The notes beneath the pieces are model-generated. The model worked only from the letters and a program-made list of their open reading frames with translations, was not told the origin of the DNA and ran no database searches. Made by a program: the position numbers and the translations under genes. 13,157 nucleotides of DNA from Sphingobium sp. (lineage in GTDB: Bacteria > Pseudomonadota > Alphaproteobacteria > Sphingomonadales > Sphingomonadaceae): positions 1 through 13,157 of the forward strand of contig JASBTC010000283.1 in NCBI GenBank assembly GCA_030148625.1, written 5' to 3'. Shown piece by piece: positions 1 through 6,818 of the stretch. Positions within the stretch are counted from its first letter, which is position 1. Each line of letters starts with the position of its first letter.

Positions 1-1549
1 GCAGCCTGGGCCAGTTCGACACGCCGTAGAGATCGACGCCGGCGGCGAACGCGTCGGGGCGGAAGGCGAGGCCCGCCAGGGTCATATAGCCGCCATAGCT
101 CTGCCCCTGGATCGCGACCTTTGCCGGATCGACGAACGCGGTCTCGGCGAGCATCGCCTTGGCCGCGACGACATCGTCGAGATCGGCGTCGCCATGGCGC
201 TTGTCGTCGAGATGATAGAAAGTGCGGCCCGATCCGCTGCTGCCGCGATTGTTGATCTCGAACACGACATAGCCGTGATTGACGAGATACTGGACGAGCG
301 GGCGATAACCGATCGCGCTTTCGTCGCCCGGCCCGCCATGGACGTGGATCACCGCTGGCAGCTTGTCGCCCGCCTTCGCGCCCCTGGGCACATAGAGGAT
401 GCCGGGCACCGAGATGCCGTCATAGGATTTGAAGCGCACCACCCTGCCGGGCACCAGATCCTCCGGCGCGACCTCGGGCGAGCGCGCGCTGAGCAACGGC
501 GTGCGCTTGCCCGTCGCCAGATCGAGCATCAGCACATCGCCCGGCGTCGCGCCGTTGGACGCGCGCAGCACCGCCTTTTTCGCATGGTTGGCGAGCAGCA
601 GGCCGACGCTGGCGTCGGGCATCGGATTGATGAAAGGCAGCGGCCTGAAGCTTTTCGCGTCGAGCAGCCAGGGATGCGACCGTGCATCCTGGTTGACCGA
701 GACGACGAGCGTGCGCCCGTCGCGCGAGAAGCCCGCGCCCGACACGTCCCAATCGGGTTTGAAGACGGTGACGCGCCTGCCCGTCACCACATCCTGCCGG
801 ACGAGGAAGGTGAATTCGCCGCCGTCATCGGTGGTGTAGAAGAGTTCGGAGCCGGTGGGCGCGAAGCTCTGCGGCTCGCATGCCACCGGCTTGCCCTCGG
901 CGGTGAGCTGGATCAGCTTCGCCGCGGTGCGATCATAGACATAGCAATGCTTGGTCGCGTTATCGACGATGCGGCTGAGCCCGACATAGCGGCGGTCGGC
1001 GCTGACGGCGCGCACCTGATAGGCCTTGTCGTTCTCGAACAGCCGGGTCTTGGCATAGCCGTCGGCCTTGATCTCGTAGAGATCGAAATAGCGAGGATCG
1101 CGCTCATTGGTCTGGACGAAGAAGGATTTGCCGTCCTGCGCCCATTCGACGAAGCGTGCGACATGCTTCGCGCCCGGCGTCACGTCGCGCGTGGTGCCGT
1201 CGCGCTCACGGACATAGATATGCGCCAGTTCGTTGCCGCCCTGGTCGCTCGAAAAGAGGATGCGCTCGTCATCGGGAAAATAGCCGATCGCGCTCACCGT
1301 CTCCTTGACCGAATTGGTGAGCGCCGTCGCCGGACCGCCCGTCGCGGGCATGACGTAGATATTGGCGATGCCCGTCCGGTTGCTGGTGAAGATCAGCCTG
1401 GAATCGTCGGGCGACCAGGACACGCCGCCGATCGAATCGCCGGCCATGAGCTGTTCGATCGTATAGTCCTTCGCCCCCGCGACGGCGGGGGCGAGCAAGG
1501 ACGCAGCGAGAAGGCCCGTCAGGGCCGGCAAAAAGGATATCCGCATCAT
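1..1549 (-). CDS. Secreted S9 family (prolyl oligopeptidase-like, S9C type) serine peptidase, 3' end outside window
   Basis: I read 516 codons without a stop, from an ATG at 1549 to the window edge. Residues 1-26 form a signal peptide ending in an Ala-rich stretch, so the enzyme should be periplasmic or exported. Residues about 30-350 contain repeated beta-propeller (WD40/PD40-like) motifs such as SWSPDDSRLIFTSN and FSRDGRTLVVS. The hydrolase domain follows, with HVHGGPG (oxyanion-side loop), NNRGSSGSG and the nucleophile elbow GQSYGGYM with Ser484. The catalytic Asp and His should lie in the missing C-terminal part; family members are usually about 640-700 residues. It follows the TonB receptor gene by 57 bp, so it probably processes what that receptor imports. 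A second ATG at 1546 is an equally possible start; the G-rich stretch lies directly against both. It could be a dipeptidyl/acylaminoacyl-peptidase or an isopeptidase; the sequence does not decide. Confidence 0.93.
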   Translation of the reverse strand, partial: MMRISFLPALTGLLAASLLAPAVAGAKDYTIEQLMAGDSIGGVSWSPDDSRLIFTSNRTGIANIYVMPATGGPATALTNSVKETVSAIGYFPDDERILFSSDQGGNELAHIYVRERDGTTRDVTPGAKHVARFVEWAQDGKSFFVQTNERDPRYFDLYEIKADGYAKTRLFENDKAYQVRAVSADRRYVGLSRIVDNATKHCYVYDRTAAKLIQLTAEGKPVACEPQSFAPTGSELFYTTDDGGEFTFLVRQDVVTGRRVTVFKPDWDVSGAGFSRDGRTLVVSVNQDARSHPWLLDAKSFRPLPFINPMPDASVGLLLANHAKKAVLRASNGATPGDVLMLDLATGKRTPLLSARSPEVAPEDLVPGRVVRFKSYDGISVPGILYVPRGAKAGDKLPAVIHVHGGPGDESAIGYRPLVQYLVNHGYVVFEINNRGSSGSGRTFYHLDDKRHGDADLDDVVAAKAMLAETAFVDPAKVAIQGQSYGGYMTLAGLAFRPDAFAAGVDLYGVSNWPRL

Positions 1550-1571
1550 CCCCCCAAAGTCGACATGGGTG

Positions 1572-1599
1572 GCCGGGCGGCATGGGAGCACCGCCCGGC
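1572..1599 (-). terminator. GC-rich hairpin between receptor and peptidase genes
   Basis: A perfect 9-bp inverted repeat (GCCGGGCGG and CCGCCCGGC) with a 10-nt loop starts 7 nt after the receptor stop codon. No T-tract follows on the transcribed strand, so a full intrinsic terminator is unlikely. A partial attenuator, or an mRNA 3'-end stabiliser that lowers peptidase expression relative to the receptor, fits better. Function is inferred. Confidence 0.45.
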
Positions 1600-1606
1600 A
1601 ATGGCC

Positions 1607-4600
1607 TCAGAAATTGACCGACGCACGCGCCTGGAAGGTTCGCCCGATCGGATCATAAGCGCCGAACTGCCCGAGCACGATCGCCTCGTAGGGCACCTTC
1701 TTGTCGAACAGGTTCCGCACGCTGAACTGCAGGCGGAAATTCTCGGCGACCCGGAAGCCCAGAGAGGTGTTGACCATCGTATAGGCCGGCACGTTGAGGA
1801 TCGGGATATCCTCGATCGTCAGCGTATTGCTCGCCTTGACCTTGTCGGTCCACATCACCTGGACATCGAGATCGAAGGGATCGAACGCATAGCCGATCCG
1901 GCCATTGAGCCGCCAGGACGGGGTCCCGACTTCGCCCGCCGAATCGAGAACCGGCGCTGCGCCCGACGTTTGCGACGTGTATTTCGCGACGTGGAATGCC
2001 TTGATGCCGAAGCGGAGCTGACCGACCTCACCCGACGACGATGCGATGTTGGGGACCTCCATCGTATATTGGAGTTCGCCGAGGATACCCTCGAAATCGG
2101 TTACCGCGCTATTGTAGTAGGATTCGAGATAATTGTCGGCGATATCGCCAGCGATGCGAGCCCGACCCGTCGCCGCGCTCTGGGCCGCCGCCTGAGCCGC
2201 TGTCAGTCGACTGAAAGCGTCACAACCACCCTCGTTGGGATAATTGGTGCTGTCATAACAAGCCGACTGCGCGCTGGCCAAGGTGAAGCGCGAAATCGCT
2301 CCGCGCAGCTTGACACTGCTATAGTCCATCGAGAAGCGCAGCCCCGGGATCGCTGGCGGCTGGTACACAACGCCGAGCGACCAGCTATTCGCCTTTTCAT
2401 TACCCAGATTGGGGTTGCCGCCGACCGTGCCGAATGGTGATGCCCCGTCCGTCGTCGGTGCGAAACCCGCCACATTCGTCACGCCCACGGCCGCAAGCGC
2501 CGCCGTACAGTTCGCGCGACGAGCCGTCGGGTTCGGGCCGCTGTCGATGCGGGTTCGGTCGCAGAGATCGTTGCCGGCGCGCGCGGTCGGTGTGGAGTTC
2601 AGGAACAGCTCGACAAGCGACGGCGAACGGATGGCGCGGGTATAGACGCCACGCAGCGTGATCCCTTCGAGCACGCCCCCCAGGCGCGGCTCCAGCCGAC
2701 CGCCGGCCGACCAGGTGATGTCGCCGCCCGCCGTCGAATGATCGACATAACGGATCGCGCCCTCGAACTGGGCGGACCGGATCAGCGGCACGCCCATTTC
2801 GTCGTCGATCAACGGCACGATCGTTTCGCCGTAGATCTCGTCAGTGTTGAAGCTGGCCTTGGGCGCATCGGGGAAGCCGAGTGCGCCGCCCAACAGAGTG
2901 AGGCCGCCATTGATGATGTCGTTGCCCGCGAAATAGCCGGCCTCTCGACGATGTTCGTAACCGATGCTGAATGAGATCGGCTCGGCGATACCGAACGGCA
3001 GCTTGCCACCGATATTCGCCGTGAATGCCTCGAGTTCGTTGACACTGATGCCGACGCCTTGATCGATGACCGCAGCCGCCGCTTCGGGACTGAAGGCATT
3101 CTGGCCGAACAGGTTCAGCGGGATGCAGCTCCCGCCGACACGGCAGGTGACATTGCCCGGCGTACCGACGACATCGATCGCCTGCAGGAAACGTGTCCGG
3201 TTGATCTGGTTGAACTCGGACGAATTGCGGCTGCGCCCATAATTATAGGCAAGATCCCAATTCCACTTCTGACCGGCGACGGCGAACTCGCCCTTGAAGC
3301 CGGCAACGATGCGATAAACGTCGAGTTCGGTCTTCGCCGGCCGGCTGTCCGCGATGTCGTTGAGATTACGATCGAGGCGGAAGCTCGTCAGGCCGTTGGC
3401 GACCAATATGTTCCGCGCCTGCTGCGACAGATAGGGATTGTCGACGCTGAAGGTCAGGAGCGGCCCGCCCAGGCCCCCGGACGCATATTGGAACAGATCG
3501 CTGAGCTTCGTACCGCTGGTATGTGCATAGGATCCTTCGACGAAGAAATTGATCCCGTCGGTAATGTCGAAATTGCCCATCGCATTGAGCAGGATGCGAT
3601 GATTGGGCGACAGCAGCAGCGCGTGATCGGCAGGATTCAAGCCATCGCCGCCATCGCGATACGCGCCCTGATCGCCGATATAGCGCGCGCCAAGATTGAG
3701 CGGCACCAAGTCTCCGTTCGGCGCAAACTGCATCGGCACGCCGTTCTGGGTGATATTGGTCAACGTGCCTGGGCGGAAGGGCAACCCCCCTTCGGAGAGG
3801 ATCGCCAAACGCCGATCGACGACCTTTTGCGCCGCGATGCCGTCATTGCGGTCGGTATTACCCGATGACGCCAATACGAGCCGCGGGAAACGGCCGCTGA
3901 GCAGCATGCCTTCCTGCCGCACATATTCGGCGCCTAGCACGATATTGCCGCGCCCCTCCATGAAGTTCCGACCGAACAACGCACGCACCGACTGATTGGC
4001 AGCATCGCCGCGATCGCTGATGCTCGTCTGACCAGTCAGTTCGAGGCCGTGATAATCCTCTTTCAGAATGACGTTGACCGTCCCCGCGATCGCGTCCGTG
4101 CCGTAGACCGGCGCACCGCCGATCGCGACGGTCTCGACGCGTTCGATCAGCCCGACGGGGATGAGATTGAGATCGACCTGCGAACCCGGGCTGACGGTGC
4201 TCCCGGTGCCCGAAACGGTGTTCGAAGATACGAAGCGTCGACCATTGACCAGCGTCAAGGTGCGCTGCGAACCAAGGCCGAAAAAGTCGGCAAAGCTCTG
4301 GGCCACGCCCAGATTGCCCTGCGTGGTGCCGATCTGGCTGTTGTCCGCCGGCGCGAAGCCAGGCGTATCCTGCAGCGCCTCGAGAACATTGGTATAGCCG
4401 CGGCGCGCGATCTCCGCCGCGTCGGTGGTCGAAGCGGCCTGGAGCGTATCGAAGCCGGTGCGTTCGATGCGCGATCCGGTGACGACGATCTCGCCGCCGG
4501 TGCTCGCGCCATCCCGGGATTCACCCTCGGCGCCCGCCTTGCGGATGACGACCGTGCCTTCGCTGGACACGCTGACCGTCAGGCCTTTGTTGGCCAGCAT

Positions 4601-4855
4601 CTGACGCAAAGCCTCAACCGGCGTGTAACTGCCCTGGACGGGATTTGTGGTAACGCCCGAAAGATCGTCGTTCGGCGCCATGATCTGCAGCCCGGACTGG
4701 ATCGCCAGCCGCTGCACTGCGGAACTCGCGTCACCCGCGGGCAGGTTGTAGCGTTGCTTGTCCTGTGCCGCCGCCGGCGCCGCCCAGAGCAGCGCCGCTG
4801 CGCCACCGAGCAGGATCGCGCGCTTGCCGAACCGAACTGATTGCCCCCAATTCAT
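1607..4855 (-). CDS. TonB-dependent outer-membrane receptor with N-terminal STN signalling domain (FecA-like transducer)
   Basis: A 1082-residue outer-membrane transporter that should take up an unknown ligand using TonB energy and also signal its presence. Residues 1-30 are a signal peptide ending APAAA. Residues about 36-106 are an STN (secretin/TonB short N-terminal) domain, with YNLPAGDASSAVQRLAIQSG and a closing VVIRK. A typical EIVVTGSRI segment at 122-130 precedes the plug (about 130-250, with VLEALQDTPGF and TLVNGRRF). The beta-barrel runs to a C-terminal Phe (RASVNF), as expected for BAM insertion. The GGNPNLGNEKANSWSLG barrel motif is typical of the family. I chose ATG 4855 because GGGAG lies 7 nt upstream and the signal peptide begins there; the frame is also open upstream to a TTG at 4888. 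It sits downstream of fecI and fecR, which supports a FecIRA-type circuit. The ligand is not identifiable; a peptide is suggested by the downstream peptidase. Confidence 0.95.
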   Translation of the reverse strand: MNWGQSVRFGKRAILLGGAAALLWAAPAAAQDKQRYNLPAGDASSAVQRLAIQSGLQIMAPNDDLSGVTTNPVQGSYTPVEALRQMLANKGLTVSVSSEGTVVIRKAGAEGESRDGASTGGEIVVTGSRIERTGFDTLQAASTTDAAEIARRGYTNVLEALQDTPGFAPADNSQIGTTQGNLGVAQSFADFFGLGSQRTLTLVNGRRFVSSNTVSGTGSTVSPGSQVDLNLIPVGLIERVETVAIGGAPVYGTDAIAGTVNVILKEDYHGLELTGQTSISDRGDAANQSVRALFGRNFMEGRGNIVLGAEYVRQEGMLLSGRFPRLVLASSGNTDRNDGIAAQKVVDRRLAILSEGGLPFRPGTLTNITQNGVPMQFAPNGDLVPLNLGARYIGDQGAYRDGGDGLNPADHALLLSPNHRILLNAMGNFDITDGINFFVEGSYAHTSGTKLSDLFQYASGGLGGPLLTFSVDNPYLSQQARNILVANGLTSFRLDRNLNDIADSRPAKTELDVYRIVAGFKGEFAVAGQKWNWDLAYNYGRSRNSSEFNQINRTRFLQAIDVVGTPGNVTCRVGGSCIPLNLFGQNAFSPEAAAAVIDQGVGISVNELEAFTANIGGKLPFGIAEPISFSIGYEHRREAGYFAGNDIINGGLTLLGGALGFPDAPKASFNTDEIYGETIVPLIDDEMGVPLIRSAQFEGAIRYVDHSTAGGDITWSAGGRLEPRLGGVLEGITLRGVYTRAIRSPSLVELFLNSTPTARAGNDLCDRTRIDSGPNPTARRANCTAALAAVGVTNVAGFAPTTDGASPFGTVGGNPNLGNEKANSWSLGVVYQPPAIPGLRFSMDYSSVKLRGAISRFTLASAQSACYDSTNYPNEGGCDAFSRLTAAQAAAQSAATGRARIAGDIADNYLESYYNSAVTDFEGILGELQYTMEVPNIASSSGEVGQLRFGIKAFHVAKYTSQTSGAAPVLDSAGEVGTPSWRLNGRIGYAFDPFDLDVQVMWTDKVKASNTLTIEDIPILNVPAYTMVNTSLGFRVAENFRLQFSVRNLFDKKVPYEAIVLGQFGAYDPIGRTFQARASVNF

Positions 4856-4940
4856 CGAGTTTCTCCCTGCCCCGAGAGTGCGAACCAATCGCCTCCATTG
4901 CAGAAGAGTGACGGTGCGATGAAATCCGCTATTCGCTTAG

Positions 4941-5142
4941 AGCCTGTTTGGGAAATGTGCGGAAGAGCACATTTCCAAGGCCGCACCGGCCCACTCCCCC
5001 ACCCGGCCTCCCAGATGATACTGCCTTTGGGAGGCCGGGTGGGGGAGTGGGCGGAGCAGGCCAAGGTTCCGACGATGCGAAGCATCGTTGGAATGCCTGT
5101 GGAGGGCGGTGCGGGATGCGCCAAAGGCGCATTTCCAAACAA
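4941..5142. repeat. Multi-hairpin palindromic intergenic element (MITE- or REP-composite-like)
   Basis: About 200 bp between fecR and the receptor gene consist almost entirely of inverted repeats. There is a 10-bp hairpin at 4951-4976 (arms GGAAATGTGC/GCACATTTCC). A perfect 25-bp inverted repeat has arms at 4989-5013 and 5028-5052 with a 14-nt loop. A 12-bp stem with one G-T pair lies at 5067-5093 around a GAA loop. A 7-bp stem lies at 5116-5132 around an AAA loop. The ends are related in inverted orientation: GTTTGGGAAATG on the left and, on the other strand, GTTTGGAAATGC on the right. There is no plausible protein. The architecture resembles non-autonomous palindromic repeats dispersed in bacterial genomes, but copy number cannot be judged from one window. 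Confidence 0.7.
4989..5052. repeat. Perfect 25-bp inverted repeat at the core of the element
   Basis: The arms at 4989-5013 and 5028-5052 are exact reverse complements, one strand C-rich (CACTCCCCCACCCGG inside) and the other G-rich. The loop is 14 nt. In RNA this would be the strongest structure in the window. It lies inside the fecR-receptor transcript. No T-run follows in the direction of transcription, so it may stabilise or attenuate the mRNA rather than terminate it. Confidence 0.85.
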
Positions 5143-5146
5143 TCGC

Positions 5147-6145
5147 TCAGTGCGAAGGCGAATTTTGCTGGCGAACCAGCCGCAATTCCTGTCCGTTCTG
5201 CACCACATCGGCATTGAATGCGCGCGCGGCCGCGGTTGCGAATCCGCGAGAATCGCCCAGTTTGAAGACGCCCATGAATTCGGCGCGCGCCAGGGTCGGA
5301 TCGTCGATCACGACATGCAGGTCGGAATGACGGTTCACATCGGCCGCGGCCTTGCCGAGCGGCTGTCCCTCGAACACCAGCAGTCCCTTGCGCCAGGCGG
5401 TCATCCGCTCGACATCCGCAGCTTCGAGCACCGCCTTGCGCGGACCGGTCGCGGCCGCGACGAATTGTTCGTTGCGCTTCAGATAGCGCGGCGCGGCATT
5501 GCCGGGCACGCCGGCGACCGCGACGACACCCTGTTCGACCGTGACCTCGACTTCCCTGTTCTCGACGCCGACCGCAAATTCGGTGCCGACGGCGCGGACC
5601 GCCAGCCCGTTGGCATCGACGATGAAGGGGCGCGCCTTGTTGTGCGCGACCTTGAAATAGGCCGCACCGCGCCGGAGGATGATCCGCCGCACGTCATCCT
5701 CATAACGGACCTGGATCGCGGAATCGCCGTTGAGCACGACGGTGGAACCGTCGTCGAGCGCGATCTCCCGCACTTCGCCCTTGCCCGTCGAGACCCGGCC
5801 GGCAAGCTGGTCGTAAGCGACGCCGCCGCCCAGCAGCGCGACGGCGAGCGAGGCCGCCATCGCGTAGCGCGGCCAGCGTTTCGGGCGATCCTCGACGACC
5901 GGCGCCTCGATGCGCGAACCGCTGTCGAGCGAGGCGACACGATCGATATCGAGCCAGAGCGCCTGGGCACGCACATAGGCGCCGAGATGGCGCGGCTCGG
6001 CAAGCCAGGCTTCGAGCGCCTGGCTTTCGGACGGGTCTAGCTGGCGTTCAGCGGACCGGATCGCCCAGGCGGTCGCCTGGACGTCGATGTCAGCCCCACT
6101 TCCAGAACCTGCGCTCACCAGACCGTCTATCCTTTGCGCCGACAT
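5147..6145 (-). CDS. fecR: FecR-family anti-sigma factor / signal transducer
   Basis: A 332-residue single-pass inner-membrane regulator that should bind the neighbouring ECF sigma factor in the cytoplasm and receive the signal from the receptor STN domain in the periplasm. Residues about 22-70 are the cytoplasmic DUF4880-type domain (ATAWAIRSAERQLDPSE, then EAWLAEPRHLGAYVRAQALW). A hydrophobic segment at about 93-112 (YAMAASLAVALLGGGVAY) crosses the membrane. Residues 121-215 are the FecR domain (GKGEVREIALDDGSTVVLN, AVGTEFAV, VTVEQGVVAV). Residues 262-325 form the C-terminal STN-like/DUF4974-type domain (GQPLGKAAADVNRHSDLHVV). The length is normal. The start at 6145 gives a 56-bp overlap with the sigma gene, which suggests translational coupling; a GTG at 6118 would shorten the overlap to 29 bp. 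The stop codon lies at the edge of the palindromic element, yet the C-terminus looks complete. Confidence 0.95.
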   Translation of the reverse strand: MSAQRIDGLVSAGSGSGADIDVQATAWAIRSAERQLDPSESQALEAWLAEPRHLGAYVRAQALWLDIDRVASLDSGSRIEAPVVEDRPKRWPRYAMAASLAVALLGGGVAYDQLAGRVSTGKGEVREIALDDGSTVVLNGDSAIQVRYEDDVRRIILRRGAAYFKVAHNKARPFIVDANGLAVRAVGTEFAVGVENREVEVTVEQGVVAVAGVPGNAAPRYLKRNEQFVAAATGPRKAVLEAADVERMTAWRKGLLVFEGQPLGKAAADVNRHSDLHVVIDDPTLARAEFMGVFKLGDSRGFATAAARAFNADVVQNGQELRLVRQQNSPSH

Positions 6146-6680
6146 CCGGCGTCTTCTTCATTTCTTCCGAGACCAGGCGAAGCGCCTTGGCAAGATGTTT
6201 CTCGACCGTGCTCTCCGCGATCCCCATCCGTTCGGCGATCTGCCGCTGCGACAGTTCGTCGAACTTCTTGAGCTGGAAGGCCTGCCGGCATTTGGGCGGA
6301 AGCCCCTCCAGGATCGCGTGGAGCCTGGCCACTTCCTCCTGCCCGCTTAGCCGGCGATGCGCGCCGATCTCGTCATCTATGATGTTCAGCGATTCCAAAT
6401 CCGCCACGAGTTCGATCGCGACGATGCGCGAGCGGCGGATCTGTTCGCCGACGATATGGCGCGCGGTGACGAACAGATAGGCGCGGGCATTGCCGATCGC
6501 GTCGATATCCGCCGACCAGATCCGCGCATAAGCCTCCTGCACCACTTCGTCGACGTCGCACGAGGTCAGCCCCCGAATGCGCCCGGCAAGCCATTTGCGC
6601 ACGTCGGACTCGTGCGGAAGCACTTCGCGCGCAAACCAGCGGAGTCGGGACTGATGATCCATCGCGCGCAATGGCATCAT
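6090..6680 (-). CDS. fecI: ECF RNA polymerase sigma factor, FecI type
   Basis: A 196-residue sigma-70 family factor of the extracytoplasmic-function class, with only regions 2 and 4. Region 2 covers about 23-88 (DVDEVVQEAYARIWSAD, then ARAYLFVTARHIVGEQIRR). Region 4 covers about 118-170, with the helix-turn-helix DELSQRQIAERMGIAESTVE and KHLAKAL. It should direct RNA polymerase to the promoter of the receptor gene and be controlled by FecR, encoded immediately downstream with a 56-bp overlap. The C-terminal tail (about 174-196) is Lys/Arg-rich and ends FWKWG; it is encoded in the overlap. Starts are possible at 6680, 6677 or Met7 at 6662; no strong ribosome-binding site separates them, so I kept the longest. 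Confidence is high for the family, lower for the exact start. Confidence 0.94.
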   Translation of the reverse strand: MMPLRAMDHQSRLRWFAREVLPHESDVRKWLAGRIRGLTSCDVDEVVQEAYARIWSADIDAIGNARAYLFVTARHIVGEQIRRSRIVAIELVADLESLNIIDDEIGAHRRLSGQEEVARLHAILEGLPPKCRQAFQLKKFDELSQRQIAERMGIAESTVEKHLAKALRLVSEEMKKTPDVGAKDRRSGERRFWKWG

Positions 6681-6725
6681 CGATCGGGTCGCCCGTCAAG
6701 GAAAAATGACAGGATCGTGAAAGTT

Positions 6726-6743
6726 TTTTGAAATAAATCAAAA
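6726..6743. promoter_or_regulatory. TTTTGA-N6-TCAAAA palindrome, FNR/FixK-box-like
   Basis: The plus strand reads TTTTGAAATAAATCAAAA. The inner 14 bp (6728-6741), TTGAA-ATAA-ATCAA, match the FNR/FixK consensus TTGAT-N4-ATCAA at 9 of 10 defined positions. It lies about 48-61 bp upstream of the sigma-factor ATG, a plausible place for an activator or repressor site. A regulator of the CRP/FNR superfamily is inferred, not shown, and AT-rich sequence produces such matches by chance more easily. Confidence 0.35.
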
Positions 6744-6753
6744 TGTTACCTGA

Positions 6754-6765
6754 TATGTGCACATA
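6754..6765. promoter_or_regulatory. Perfect 12-bp palindrome TATGTGCACATA
   Basis: A perfect dyad centred between 6759 and 6760, about 11 bp upstream (in the transcription direction) of the FNR-like palindrome. It could be a dimeric-regulator site. No family is recognised from the sequence. Confidence 0.3.
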
Positions 6766-6773
6766 CACGAACG

Positions 6774-6793
6774 GCCGGAGGCAAGCCCCCGGC
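6774..6793 (-). terminator. Hairpin after the upstream operon, candidate terminator
   Basis: On the transcribed strand, GCCGGGGGCTTGCCTCCGGC folds into an 8-bp stem (one G-T pair) with a CTTG tetraloop, starting 25 nt after the stop of the last gene of the right-hand unit. It is not followed by a T-run, so it is at best a weak intrinsic terminator or a 3'-end stabiliser. Confidence 0.45.
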
Positions 6794-6818
6794 GCGTGAT
6801 TCCGGATCGGAGCGGCCT

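Larger units (their letters stand above)
4933..5150. repeat. Imperfect direct repeats flanking the palindromic element (possible target-site duplication)
   Basis: TCGCTTAG at 4933-4940 and TCGCTCAG at 5143-5150 match at 7 of 8 positions and bracket the multi-hairpin element exactly. The right copy overlaps the fecR stop codon. This could be an aged target-site duplication from insertion of a small mobile element, but an 8-bp match with one mismatch could also arise by chance. Confidence 0.35.
6681..6773 (-). promoter_or_regulatory. Probable promoter/operator region of the fecI-fecR-receptor unit
   Basis: The bases just upstream of the sigma gene include a stretch (about 6715-6765) that is clearly AT-richer than everything around it. 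Two palindromic motifs lie here and are listed separately. A loose -35-like TTGATT is present on the minus strand, but I see no convincing -10 partner at 16-18 bp, so the start point cannot be placed. The position between two transcription units of the same direction makes it the natural promoter site for the left-hand operon. Confidence 0.4.

Noticed and set aside
194..2440. Long plus-strand open frame of 748 codons
   Set aside because: It is antisense to the S9 peptidase and the receptor, both of which have clear family motifs. Its translation is rich in Arg, Ala, Asp and Ile with no domain motif, typical of antisense frames in high-GC DNA.
4989..5052. Intrinsic terminator after fecR
   Set aside because: The 25-bp stem is strong, but no T-run follows on either strand and the downstream receptor is expected to be co-regulated. 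It is better described as part of a palindromic repeat.
4841..6040. Plus-strand open frame of 399 codons covering the repeat element and fecR
   Set aside because: It runs through the palindromic element and antisense to a well-supported FecR protein. No domain is recognisable.
6681..6818. Possible small precursor peptide gene (lasso type) in the intergenic region
   Set aside because: I see no start with ribosome-binding site followed by a leader-core reading frame. The space is filled by a hairpin, palindromes and AT-rich promoter-like sequence.
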